The notes below the pieces were generated by a model that was not told the origin of the DNA, did not search any database, and saw only the letters and a list, made by a program, of their open reading frames with translations. Source: Trichoplax sp. H2 (lineage: Eukaryota; Placozoa; Uniplacotomia; Trichoplacea). From it: a stretch of DNA of 64,000 nt. The DNA is taken from NCBI GenBank assembly GCA_003344405.1, contig NOWV01000018.1, positions 62,001-126,000 on the forward strand. Direction: 5' to 3'. Shown one piece after another: positions 37,055 to 49,275 of this stretch. Each line of letters opens with the position of its first letter. Positions within the stretch are counted from its first letter, which is position 1. The position numbers and the translations under genes were made by a program.

Positions 37055-39991
37055 TCCTATTTATCAAGTTACCAAGCTAAAGAGAAACTTGTACAGCATG
37101 ATCAGTATGACAATTAAGTTAGTTTGCGACAATGTACATATATGTAATGGTAACAAATGTTGTTGTAATAGATAAATCGATGATTGCAGAAGTTCTTTGT
37201 TACACACTGCATAGCGCTGCATGGATGCATGAATATTATTACTATTGTATCACTTTTGCAATAACTAGTAAGTTACTATAATGCTACTATACCCTATCGC
37301 TGCTCTAAATTGTTGTCTTAGCTCAATTTCGACCGTCAAGTCCTATACTTCGTATTGTAAATAATGTACAGATGTATGCAGTTTAGGCAGATACGCCACA
37401 ACATTTGTATTCCTAAGTAGATCTGTTGTGTCTCTTTGCTCTTTTTTAATCACATCAAAGAGAATGGGGTATCTGGTGGTCTATAGATTTTAAAAGTAAA
37501 TATGAAAGTTAAATTATTTTCCTTAATTAAGACACTTTTCTTATCTACCGATATTATGATTGTAATGAAAAAATTAGCTTCAGCGCTGCCGTACTTATCA
37601 ACTTTGCTAACTACTCTATCTATTGTATATGCAATTAGAATTTATGTGGTTATTGCATGTCACCATATTGAATAAGGTGTGTGTGTAAATGCGGTTTTAC
37701 TACATACTACTAGTAGTTAGATTCTTCTTTTGTAAAGCCTATAGATAAATTTGATACCTTCTACATTATTAATTATAAACGTAGTAGTTTCAGGCTAACA
37801 TGTATGCGTAATTTTAATTGATTGCAGTTATGATTTTACTGATTTATAGTCAATTGCAAGCTAGAGTATTGTACACCATATTATAGACAGATATCGATTG
37901 AAATTGACTTTGCTTTTCAATATAGACTGTCGTTATACCATACTAAGAGTATCCTATAAACTTTTCACATGTTGAAAGTTTCACTACGCAAAAACTTTAT
38001 TATTACTATATACCAAATCACTTTATAGGTACTGTTTTTGCAACTATTTGATGTATTATATCTGTATAGTGTATTGTATTGGTTATGTGATCAATTTTAC
38101 ATCCAAATTTAAATTAAAGTAAATGGAACGTTGTAAGACCAAATTTATAACCTATATCATCATTCATTAAAATCTATGAACGATTAGAACCTAATATCGC
38201 AGTATTTTAGTTCTTGTAAGTGATGTAAGATGCATCAAGAAGTAGTATAATATTACTCCACAAGGCCATAATGCGATGTACCGAGGTATTTACCGCAAAG
38301 ACTTACAGTAGCAATTTAATAAATTCATATGATAGTACAATTCGACAATTTCGTAAATTAATTTATAGTTTGTATTTATTTATATTATTGCACTAAGTAG
38401 GTATGTAGTAAGCTGTAGCATGATTTCACAGATATATTAACGGGAAACGAATATTTCTGGCAGTCAATGATGATACACTAATTGAACTATTGCAGAACAC
38501 CATGTATTTCTTTTACTGTCACATTCATAATTAATAATTTACTTCAAGTGTGCATTACAGTATATACGCACGTTCCCTATGAAATATCACCAAATTTCCT
38601 GTAACTGATAACTAACTCATTGGATTTGTTGTGAAAGTTACCTTAGGGAGAACTCTTTATCACTTATCATCGTATACAGTAGTTGCACACCCTTATTTCG
38701 TTCCTTAACTGAAGTATTACAGTATGAGATGCCTTTCTTTAGAGCTAGACATGAAATAGTATACGTATTGGATATGTGTATATAGTAGTGAACCATGCTA
38801 TACATTTAAAAATAATAAAGGGTGTCCTGTATATTTACTATTGATTCACGGCTTTAGAGATAGATAGTTGGTTCGGAATATCATACACTCCATCATATCG
38901 GTCAATTTTGTTTAACTTGGGCTCTACTGTGTAATTGCATGTTTATCATAGTAGTAAACTTCCGCCCTACAATACCTGCGTACTTCTTATATTTTATTTT
39001 ACATTAATGGCTAGTCGTTCAAATACTACTAATTTTTTCATTAATTGTTTGATCTTCATCAGTACATTAGATCTTAGTTGCAAGTCTAGCAATGAAGATT
39101 GTTCAATAACTTTTAGAATTTCCTTTCTTAACATCATCTTCGAATCTTCAAACTGCTACCAGACGCCAAGTAGAACAAATTGTAATGATATTTCATAGAT
39201 TTATCTTGCATACACGTATGATTAATTTTACCAAAAAGATGCCATTTTACGAATATAAACATATATAAATTATCAATGTTGAACAATGCCTGAAACAGAG
39301 AATCAAGGTAATGAATATAACGTTTTATTTTTTACTCAAGTAATGTTGCAATAACAGGTTATTATTAACAATTGACATAACGAAACGATGTAATTAATTA
39401 AGTATCGTAGTATCCTTTACAGTAAGTTTCATTTAAATTAATTATAAATCTTTTTTGATAGTAACATTATGTAAATTAGGTGATACAGTAATTAATTAAA
39501 CATTCCAACACATAGTAACTCTCATGCTACATAAGGTTAAGCGTATAAGTGCATATTACTAATAACAGAAGTGATATTCACAGCAATATGCTTTTCACAT
39601 AGATAATTACTACAATGGATAATGGTGTAGGTCATATCGTGGAATAAAAACAGCGGTATTAGTTAAAGAGCTAAAATCTGGAAGTAAACTTCATAAGGTC
39701 TGTACAAGCAAATAAAAATTTACTAAATTGTTGATTAAAATACACACAATTGTAACTAAATACAATAGACAGAATATACTCAGTAACTTAAGCAATTATA
39801 GTTATTCACAGTCGCTCGAATCATATTTAAATTGGTAATTGATTCTTGAATAAATAGCATTTGCACGTATATTATACTGCAATGATAGTCAAACTGTAGG
39901 ACTTGGAATACGAAAATTTGATCCTGTTTATAGTAATTTTATAAGATAAGGTCCTCACATTACAGTAAATAAATAAACACGCAATTTTTTC
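37055..39991. other. Convergent region between CRTC and UBE2Q
   Basis: About 2.9 kb containing the 3' untranslated regions of both genes. No further exon was recognised. An 87-codon frame at 38935-39198 is low in structure and has no family resemblance. For UBE2Q the sequence just past the stop (minus strand) contains TTTATTTATT and scattered A-rich signals. Confidence 0.5.
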
Positions 39992-42900
39992 TTATCCTTC
40001 AGATTTTGGAGGAGTATACCATCCTTTATGAGCAATTACATAATGCAAGCACAAAATTCTTAGTAATCCAGTGGGAATCAAAATTATGCTATTGTTTCAA
40101 TACAAAGAATTAAAATTTTTATCGTTAATTTAAACTAATTTATAACGTACCGTTCTTCCCATGCAATTTAACCATGGATTGGAAAGAACTTTGCGCTCTA
40201 AAATAGCTATAGGAATTCTGATATCGAAAAAATGTAGAATTCAAGTTAATTTCCTACACAAAAGGGAAATTTAAAGATTCACAAGAATATAAATGAAATG
40301 CTGCATTTACCGCCGGGGCTGAAAAATCAATGCGAGCTTTGCCTTGCACCAGCGTCGCAGCAATCTGTATAATAATGGCATCAACTGTATAGACGCTGCT
40401 CCATCCCTAGACATAAGCAAAAAGGTGAATGGTCGCAACAATAGTTTGGGGAAGGGCAGCATAGTTTTATATTTTATATTTGTCGTATGTAACACACTTA
40501 AGGTGATTTAGAATATATAGCGTGAGTATAAATAGTGCATTTAATATTCATCTGCAAACCTGCGGTGTAAGAAGTTCCATACAAATTGCTCCACCGGTCA
40601 TAACGTACCTGATAGTGTAGGAAAAATAAGATTCGATGTTTAAGAATTTATCTATTTACAATGTAAATACAGTACTCTTATCAGTCGTATGTTAACGTTT
40701 TACTAACCCTCCAGTAACTATAGGCTCGACCACACGAACAAATGGAGGATGAAGCGGGTAAGAGTCCTAAAGGTAAATTTGAGTTAAGTTAGTCACAATT
40801 ATTGTACTTGAAGCAAACTATCATCGAAAATAGATCACTATCAAACCTTAAAGGTAAAATTTAATAAAATATGGGAGTACTTCAGCTTTTTCTTTAACTT
40901 CTTCAAGTCGCTACATAAATGGCTATCTGGGTCAACTCTACATTTAAGATCGTAAATTCATAGAATAGATTATTATGATGGTAAAAAGCTAGATAAATTC
41001 TGTTAGCTCGTAAAAATGAAGAATACAAAATTGAAATAACCTTAGAATCTTAACATTCCACTCATACAAGCTATCATTAACAAGTTCTAGAGTGTACGTT
41101 CCTGTATAAAATTATAAGCAAAAACGGATCTTAAAGGTTGATACAATGTAAATTCTTAACAGATCATTCTGCAAGTTATAATTTATAGCTATTAACCATT
41201 TTTATATGCAGCTGACTGGTAAACATCTTTTAATTCTTTCATTAGCCGATCAGAAGCCGTTACTGATCCAGATACTGTTCCCTAGTATAACAGATAACGA
41301 ATTCGGTAAATATAATATCTGATGCATGTAAAAGTTTACGATTGATTTTGTAACAAAAATGTGAATTGATCTAAAATAATTTATATCAATATAATACTGT
41401 TAAATTGTATATAAATCAGAGTACATTGCTATTGCCTTAAATATTCTTTTTTATCAGCTACTATAACTTATTTTACTGACGGCATCTTCGTAACATAATG
41501 TATTATCTTATGAGCAAATATTCAAAATGGTGCGTAGTACGAAAATATCTTCGAAACAAATTTTAAACCTTCAAGTAATCATCCATTTGTGTCTTTTTAA
41601 TCTTTTTAAGTGTTTCTAATTCTCGGCTAGATAAGCTCTCATTTTCTTTCTTATCCATAGAATAACTACATTTTGATGCAATAAATAGGTAACGGAAAAT
41701 GACAAAAGTTAAAATAATCGATAACATTTTTTAGAAGTTGTACAAAGTACACCTATGGCGTAAACAGTCTACAATATGACACAAAAATAGCTCCATTTAT
41801 TTCATGTAATATCTATCAGCTATAGTTATACGTACTCGTCATCGTTCATATCTACAATGAAGCGTTCGGTATCCTGCTTTTTGATCAAATATAGTAGATG
41901 CAGTTTAATAACATCATTTAAGATTACATATTAAAATATTATATTGTACGGATAGTAAAATTACATCATCATCATCTTCGAATTCGCTAGCATCGCTAGA
42001 GTCTTCCTCAGCAGTGTTATGGCTATGTCTGGTCTGCACAACTTTACTAGCCCCTTTCACTCGTCCCGAATCCTAAATGTAAATTCGTAGATCAAAGTAA
42101 CTGGATCATCTGAATTACCTTCTAACCATAATGTAGTACTAGCTATTAAATTTCTAGAACATTATCGTACGTTATTATACCTGTACTAATAATTTCTTCA
42201 CATTCTCATTGATAACAACGTCAAAAGATTGACATAACTTGCTGCACAATTCATAAATCATTTGCAGTAGCTAAAATAAAATAAAAGAATTATAAATAAA
42301 GGTAAAAACTGTCATAAGGGATAAGCGATCGGAGATTAGTATTTTCGGATTATCTTTTATCGATAGTAAGCATTTAACGATTATTAATTATGACTGAATG
42401 GTTATTCTATATAGATTGCGACGAAAACATTCAAATCAGGATTGACTTAAGGTTTGATATATAAACACTTTGTAAAGAAACTTATTGAAAAAAAAGCATG
42501 ACAGTTCTCTACAATTTGTTATTAGGCAGCAAATTCGAAAAAATAATAATCATAGTCTTACTACTATTTTCGAATTTTGGATAATATAAATACAAATATA
42601 ACTAAACAAAATGTGACAACGGTATGAAGATAAAGACAAAAGTTTTAGAGGTACAATATACGATAGCAAGTTTAGATTTACGAAGCAACCTTTCAGTAAT
42701 TTTTTACTACTACAGTATTAAAATGTCTCACAATGCAGTTACAAAAATTATTCTTCTTCACAGTAGTAGTAAATGACCGCTAATCTGTGGGTTTAAAATA
42801 AATTGAAAAATGATATCAGATTAGTACTACAAACCAAATTATTTCCATTACTATCAGCCTTTCCATTAATGTCGCAAATGCATTCTAGTATTTTAGGATC

Positions 42901-43765
42901 CTCGGTATCGCAAGACCAGATCGGGGGATTGTTCGGATAATTATTCTATTAGAATAGATATTCACATAATTAGCTCTCAATAGCAATGAGACACTTAAAG
43001 CTTAGTATAATGTAGCAACTTTAATATTAATCGTGTAGATAATTTATAGTACGAATTAGATTGCACGTTTACTTATTATATCTTTTTATATGACTATATA
43101 GCAATTGTCCAGTCCGACGTTAATGTAGCATTAATTTATTAGGATGAAAAATTGATTGCATAAGATTGAGCTTTCATAAATACGCTATATTTTTTAGCTT
43201 GAGATCAAATTATAATAACAATATCGCATTTTTTTTGACAATGTCAACATAGCTATGTTCACTCGTAATAGTCTAAGTCGTAAAGTTAAATAACATAATT
43301 AATACTCTATTTGTGAGCAAAAACATCGAGTCGATGTTCGTGAAAATGTATTTTAATGTTGGAGAATGGTTTCATTAATAAACTAGTAACTGTAATACAA
43401 GCATGATAGTTGAAAAATTGGTAGTATCGTACCATCCGCAATTTTATGATAGGAACAGGAGTGATTTATAGTTGAAAACTACATTATCTCTCTTACTGTA
43501 TGAATGTTCTATTAGTAATTATTACAGAAAACATTTATTCATTATTCTTTTTATGAGCTGAAATAATTAAAAAAAATTTGGTTTTTATCGATATACTTAC
43601 AGGTATATTGCACGTTAAGATATATTTTTTATCTTTTCCAGGCATAAATTTGACAGCAATTTCATCACTATTAACCCTTACTACTTGAAAATTAGAATCA
43701 ACTTTGTACAATGTCGACTTAATACGTTCAAGTTCACTTTTCAAACTTAGACACCCAACGGCCAT
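39992..43765 (-). CDS. UBE2Q: Ubiquitin-conjugating enzyme E2 Q family
   Basis: E2 enzyme that carries ubiquitin as a thioester and passes it to E3 or substrate. Fourteen exons in gene order: 43765-43601, 42945-42835, 42270-42181, 42072-41965, 41876-41836, 41665-41569, 41281-41197, 41101-41041, 40937-40847, 40766-40708, 40608-40560, 40406-40311, 40217-40151, 40023-39992. Phases all agree, giving 383 residues (human UBE2Q2 is about 375). The N-terminal RWD-like part reads LKSELERIKSTLYKVDSNFQ with YPNNPPIWSCDTEDP. An acidic linker (EFEDDDD) is followed by GTVSGSVTASDRLMKEL, which opens the E2 fold. LELVNDSLYEWNVKIL and HPPFVRVVEPIV follow. The catalytic Cys is in GGAICMELLT (about residue 312), then GWSSVYTVDAIIIQIAATLV and the closing GWYTPPKSEG-stop. 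The start is set by the MAVGCLSLKSEL match; the frame stays open only two codons upstream, to a GTG. Confidence 0.95.
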
Positions 43766-46700
43766 CGTCACTTTCTAAAAGAATGAAATATTCCTGATTA
43801 AGAGGACAATCATAAGTTGCAGCTTTTAGTCATATACACATAATATTGTCTGTACCACTGGTATAATAAGTAATCGGTCATTTATGTTTTCTACAGCGAC
43901 CAATACGCTAATATAAAATTACTAATAATTGCAAATGTAAATTCGAATCGATCAACATGGTTATTATTTAAATTGCAGTCCCTTCTTTTTGATATGTGGT
44001 ATGTTACTTCTATCGACAGTTTACAGTTTAACTACAGTATAAGACAGAATGGCGTTGAGATTTTAACAGACTTTCAACTTCAGCTAGGGTGTAATCTCCT
44101 GATTTTATTTTAGTTCCTGTTACAATGGGACATCTTTCTTTATTATTTTTCGAAACTACAATATGATCAACGAGTAATGGAAAAACAGATATTGTAGAGG
44201 TGTTTATTGCACATACTATGTATTATTTTCCCTTTCTGACTCCAACTATAGAGGCTGTTTGGGGTGTAATATAATCATTTACATTACAGATAATAACTTA
44301 GCATGGTACGGTTAATCGAAAAATTGCAATTTTATACTTTAGTTGAATTAATTCACTTGACTACCGTAAAATCACCAGGAAGAATTAGTGATGATATGCT
44401 TTGATTGTGAAGTTATGATCTATATCTTACTTGAAGACGTAACAGCGAAAGCATTCATGTTTACCGACAATTTTAATCAGAACTACTATATTGTAAAAGT
44501 TTACTGGGATTATCGACGATTGTATTATGTTTATATGTGCGATAATGGACAGGTATTGGTTTGTCCAGGTAATATGAAAGAATGGAATATTTGTAATAGG
44601 GAACAAATTTAACATGTTGTAAACGTAATAAGGTTACAACAATATATAAATTTAATCATTTACACACATGCGGAACTAGTAGGTTGAATGCTTTAGTCAA
44701 AAATGATTATCTTGTACGAGAACTATTGCTATTATCCTGTTTTAACTGGAAAGTTTGTAAGAGATCAATCATGTTGTCAAATACGGTAGTAATGCAAAAT
44801 CCTATAACAAGAGGCAGTATATTTTCTTGGCGTATGCTTTGATAGCTAATATAGTACTCATAAGAGGTATAATAAGCTGCACTGGTCTTTCTTTCTCCAA
44901 AAAGTAAAAGATATTAATACTGCCATTGGCAAAAGTATAGATTATAGATTTGAAAGAGCAAAATAATAATGTACTGTAGGAAAATTAGCCAAATGATGTA
45001 CGTCACCTACAGAATCTACTTAATGGTATGATTGCATTCCATTTAGGCATTGATACATCTTGAAAAATGTAATACATATCACGTAAAATTACTTTAGTTA
45101 ATGCGTTCTAAGATAGGAATAATATATATATATATAAAATGTTCATTGATCACTTTTAAAGGTTCATGACTAGCTATTCGACTCTTCCGTGTTATAATAA
45201 TGAAATAATTCACCAAGAATAAGGTATACGTATGTAGTATGTTATTTACCTTGAATGTACACGATATTATTTTTAAAATAAGATATAGTGCATTCAAGTG
45301 GCCGTAAGATATATCGCATAGAATTGCGTTGTTCACTTACTATACTGCTATTACTTCTTTAAAGGTAACAACTAGTAATAAAATTCGATCATGGTCTTGT
45401 AAAAGAGTTAACCAAGGATAGGGAGTACAAATAGTATCTTCAGGGAATACGGCTTGATACTTATGAGATATTTTAAGGTACGGGAGTAGTGTATGTATAA
45501 GTTAATTCTATTTTATTATTGCTGGTCAATTTGCGAGACGTGATCATTTTCTAGCCGGAACGTAACGTAGTTAGCAGTTAGTAATTTTATCGACACATGA
45601 TCTAGAAAGATCTTGTTGACGTATTAGAAGGGTGACAACGAGCATTTTCAAAATCTCTGTTGAAAATATGAATGTAGGTATAGATATCGTTTATCTTAAA
45701 ATAAAGTGGATACCGCAGAAGAGATTAATGTAATTTAAGAATATGGATAAAGTGCAATATGTATCCGATGCATTTTATGATCGAAAACGATGAAACATAG
45801 ACGTACTACTAGTAGACTATATAAGAGTATCCTTGCCACTTCATAAAGGTATACAGTATACATCCTATTTACAGTACTACCAACATAAAGCTTTCATATT
45901 CATCAGGAAAATTGAGCGAGAGTAATAAACACTATAGGCATAGAGATGTAGTATTGTATTTACCTTCAAATGGACGGAATCTTCTATGAAGACAGTGTTT
46001 GTTTCAGCTTGAATGTTTCCTTTTTAGCAATGGATTTGCTATCTTCTGTAAAGAAAAATTCAATACCGCTATATCAATACATATTACGGATTTCAAAGAG
46101 GATTGAAGTGGATAAAAGGATAAGATAGAAATGGCAATACGTCGAGATTACATGAATGATATTATTCTTCCTATATGATGCTATTTGAGTATTACAGTAT
46201 ACTTGTATGAAAAGGATAGCGTGGCAAAAAGTTAGGATAGACGATCACTTCAATCATTGATCGCTAAAAGAGAGGAGGCCAATGTATAGAAAGTAGGCAA
46301 GGTAACGAAAATGAAATGAATGATATCAAAGTTAGTCCATGTGCTTTTAATGTCGTTCTTACTATCAATGAATAGTATCCAATTTTGTTAATCCATACTG
46401 ATGGAAGGAGAACTTTGTTATTACTCCATACTGCAAGGACAATATTTTTATCACAAGACGAATAATAACAACAAGTACATATATATGATGGACCACTTGC
46501 ACTGGAGGCAACAACACCAATCGATTCAATTCAATAGGATACAGTACATGCAAGCGCTATTCTATCGATATTAGATCATACATTGGCTGGATATTTGTCG
46601 AAGTGCCTTGATACTGTACGTAGCACTATAGTACTGAAACTGAAGCGACTTTTCCCCTTTGACCGGGTCGTCTTCAATGGGACAGTAATGTAGTTTTGGC

Positions 46701-46825
46701 ATTTTTCTACAAATTGAAAATGGGACAAAGTGAGGACTAGACTACATGTATAGTATACCATGACTTCAGCGCTATTACTATCAATGCCATTGGAAAATGT
46801 CGCTGACTAATAAACATGAATAAAA

Positions 46826-46846
46826 GAGTCTATCAATGATAGACTC
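46826..46846. repeat. Perfect 10-bp inverted repeat, 1-base spacer
   Basis: GAGTCTATCA and TGATAGACTC separated by a single A, a near-perfect palindrome in intergenic DNA. Confidence 0.75.
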
Positions 46847-46876
46847 AAAAGAAATGTCATTTTTTTCAAAGATTGA

Positions 46877-47173
46877 AAAGGACCTTTCTTAAAGCCACCG
46901 TTCTTTTCACTGACAGGATTTGACTGGATCACTGAGGAGATTCTTGAACTTTCGATTCGTTGGCATCAAGCGTTCCAACCCATTAAGTTAATGCTAACAG
47001 CTTTAACACTACCAAATAAACTTTCACTCTTGATTTGTCGCAATCTGCTTCCACTCAATGAACTAAATCTAGTCAATAATGAGAAATCCAATCATGCAGG
47101 AATGGCTTACTCAAACACATTAGCGACTAATGAAGAGATGTGGATCTCCTCTGCTTGGTTGACGTCGGAGTGA
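46877..47173 (+). other. Uncharacterised 98-codon open segment
   Basis: Open from after a TGA at 46874-46876 to a TGA ending at 47173. The translation is not repeat-like; it includes FDWITEEILELSIRWHQAF and LTLPNKLSLLICRNLL. The first in-frame Met is at 46991. Immediately downstream is a palindrome array. No family was recognised. It could be a decayed transposon fragment, an exon of an unknown gene, or chance. Confidence 0.2.
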
Positions 47174-47199
47174 GTGGATTTCCACCAGCTACATACGCT

Positions 47200-47288
47200 T
47201 ACAGTACACTGTCTACAGTACAGTACAGTACAATCTTTTACAGTACATGTACTGTACCTACAGTACTGTACAACATGTACATACTGTA
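47200..47288. repeat. TACTGTACAGTA palindrome array
   Basis: TACAGTACAGTACAGTACAA, ACAGTACATGTACTGTACC and ACAGTACTGTACAACATGT units. Frames across it on both strands (47107-47441) are repeat translations. Confidence 0.83.
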
Positions 47289-47448
47289 GACAAACCAGCA
47301 CGGGTGTTACGTGTTGGACGAGACGTGACTGCTGGCATCGCTTTGTATTATTACGTACCACTTGGTACAGCCATTGTACTGCTGTATGGTAGTGTAAACG
47401 GTAGGAGAAGTCGATGCCTGTCAACGTTTTCAGTCGTGTGAAAAATGA

Positions 47449-47490
47449 CGTACCGTACCGTGCCGTGCCGTGCCGTACAGACGGTACGCT
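47449..47490. repeat. TACCGTA/CCGTG short tandem repeat
   Basis: CGTACCGTACCGTGCCGTGC followed by another CCGTG-type unit and then ACGGTACG. A C-for-T variant of the TACTGTA family, with a 5-bp CCGTG expansion. Confidence 0.7.
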
Positions 47491-47632
47491 TCAACACAAA
47501 GCGCATCGGCGACAGCTGGACGCTCAGTCAAGTCACTGGTTCAATCCATTGCTATACAGCTTACATATTGCGGAGGAGGCTAAAGTCGAGTTACGATAGT
47601 GACGTTGCTCAAGCAACAAAGATTTCCAAAAA

Positions 47633-48256
47633 TGATGTCACCCGTGACAATGACTTTGATGTGTGACATCTTTTTGGCTGACGATGCTGTCTGATGAAGT
47701 AGTGGCACTCCAGTGTAGGTATAGAAAAAGACGACTATGGATTGGAGAGTCGAATTGGGTAAACTGCATGAATTCACTTTGGATTTCACAGGGAAGAAGA
47801 AGAAGTTGCAAGGCACTGCCATGGACTACTAGAAATTACGTGTAGTCCATGACTAAAGCAGAAACTCTTACTGTACAGCAGAGAATTTCTCTTGCAAGGA
47901 GAATCGTGTAGTTCTATTGTATCCTTTGCAAAAATAATGTCGCTATGATGTACCTGTGACAATGGCTTTGATGGGGTGACATTTTTTTGGCCGACGATGC
48001 TGTCTGATGGAGTGGAGGAACTCCAGTGTAGGTATAGAAAAAGACGATTATGGATTGGAGAGTCGAATTGGGTGAACTGAATGAATTCACTTTGGATTTC
48101 ACAGGGAAGAAGAAAGAAGTTGCAAGGCACTGCCATGGAAATTACGTGTAGTCCATGACTAAAGCAGAAACTCCTACTATACACTACAGTAGAGAATTTC
48201 TCTTGCAAGGAGAATGGTGTAGTTCTATTGTATCATTTGCAAAAATAATGTCGCTA
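47633..48256. repeat. Two tandem copies of a ~312-bp unit
   Basis: Copy 1 is 47633-47945 and copy 2 is 47946-48256; a third copy starts (TGATGTACCGTG) at 48257 but stops after about a dozen bases. Shared landmarks in each: GACGATGCTGTCTGATG, GGATTGGAGAGTCGAATTGG, TGCAAGGCACTGCCATGG and GAGAATTTCTCTTGCAAGGA. Divergence is a few percent with small indels. Frames on the minus strand through it (47786-48208) change frame between copies and are not a protein family I know. Confidence 0.9.
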
Positions 48257-48550
48257 TGATGTACCGTGGGACTAGTGAACACGACTCGAGAGCGACAATA
48301 GCAATGTGACATCCTTTTTGAGACGGGTGAATCTCATTGCTGTCACCATGGAACTAGGCGAAACATTTTAGTGCAGTCTACGATGACACGGTCACTAACT
48401 TACTGGCTCTAGTCATCTATTAGTTCAAAAGAGCTCGAAAATGGTCTAAAATTAAAAACACTTTGTAAAATTGGCTCAGTATGAAAGACTAGCAGAAATT
48501 AGCCATCAAGTCTACAGTATTTTACCCAGAAATCAGTACCGACCAAATAA

Positions 48551-48598
48551 ATACTGTACAGTACATAAACAAAACAAAATATACAGTACTGTACAGTA
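48551..48598. repeat. TACTGTACAGTA cluster upstream of COPE
   Basis: ATACTGTACAGTACA and ATACAGTACTGTACAGTA, separated by an A-rich spacer. Confidence 0.75.
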
Positions 48599-49275
48599 AT
48601 ATCAAAAGCATCCACAATAAATACTGCACAATGCCAATCTAGTTGTGAGTCAACTTGCGACTCTGAGTGACGAAGCCATGATTTACAGCCGTCCACTGGC
48701 TCCTTAGAAGCATCGCCCGACAAGTTACCAGTCTATCCTGTATTCTTAAAGTCATTGCAATCGAGCTGATCGCCTAAAAGCAAACGATTAAAACTACTAT
48801 TTTAAACCGTGTTCATTCAACTCGGTGGCCAATCATCAAGAATATTCTATACTATAGTCTGTAAGACACTATGTGGCATGTATCTGTACGGAAGTACGGA
48901 CAGACTGTATGGCTAATGCGCTATGCTGTACTGACTGTATCAGGGACTTGGAAGAATTCCCTGAGTCAGTAGTGAATAAGGCAAGATTAGTACGGTACGG
49001 TACAGTATAGATCAAGCTGGTCGTCAAGGATTAACTACGCATGCTTGCAACGTTGTTACCTACTGTACTCATTACTAGCAATAATTACAGTGTTCTTGCC
49101 TCACACCACTGTGGCCACCGATCGACCGACATCTTGGATTTTACCTTGGAGTATGTTCAAGACGCTCAAGCATTAAAAAATACTTTATTGGATGTGGCAA
49201 AGAATTGAATATATTAAACATTTTCAACGTAAAGAAGTGAAATTTGGAGTCAGATTATAGTTTATCCAATAAATC

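Larger units (their letters stand above)
43766..49275. other. 5.5-kb intergenic region between divergent UBE2Q and COPE
   Basis: No conserved exon was found. 43.8-46.8 kb is AT/purine-rich with only short frames (for example 44388-44612, 74 codons, no resemblance). From 46.8 kb it becomes repeat-rich: an inverted repeat, an open segment of uncertain status, palindrome arrays, a CCGTG run and a 312-bp tandem duplication, each listed separately. Promoters of UBE2Q (near 43.8 kb) and COPE (near 49.2 kb) are expected at the ends. Confidence 0.55.

Noticed and set aside
38935-39198. 87-codon plus-strand frame between CRTC and UBE2Q
   Set aside because: No motif or family match, lies in probable 3' untranslated DNA.
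44388-44612. 74-codon frame with an overlapping antisense frame
   Set aside because: No family match; both frames are open over the same stretch, which is typical of chance in AT-rich DNA.
47786-48208. 140-codon minus-strand frame
   Set aside because: Runs through both copies of the 312-bp duplication, repeating itself out of frame; no domain recognised.
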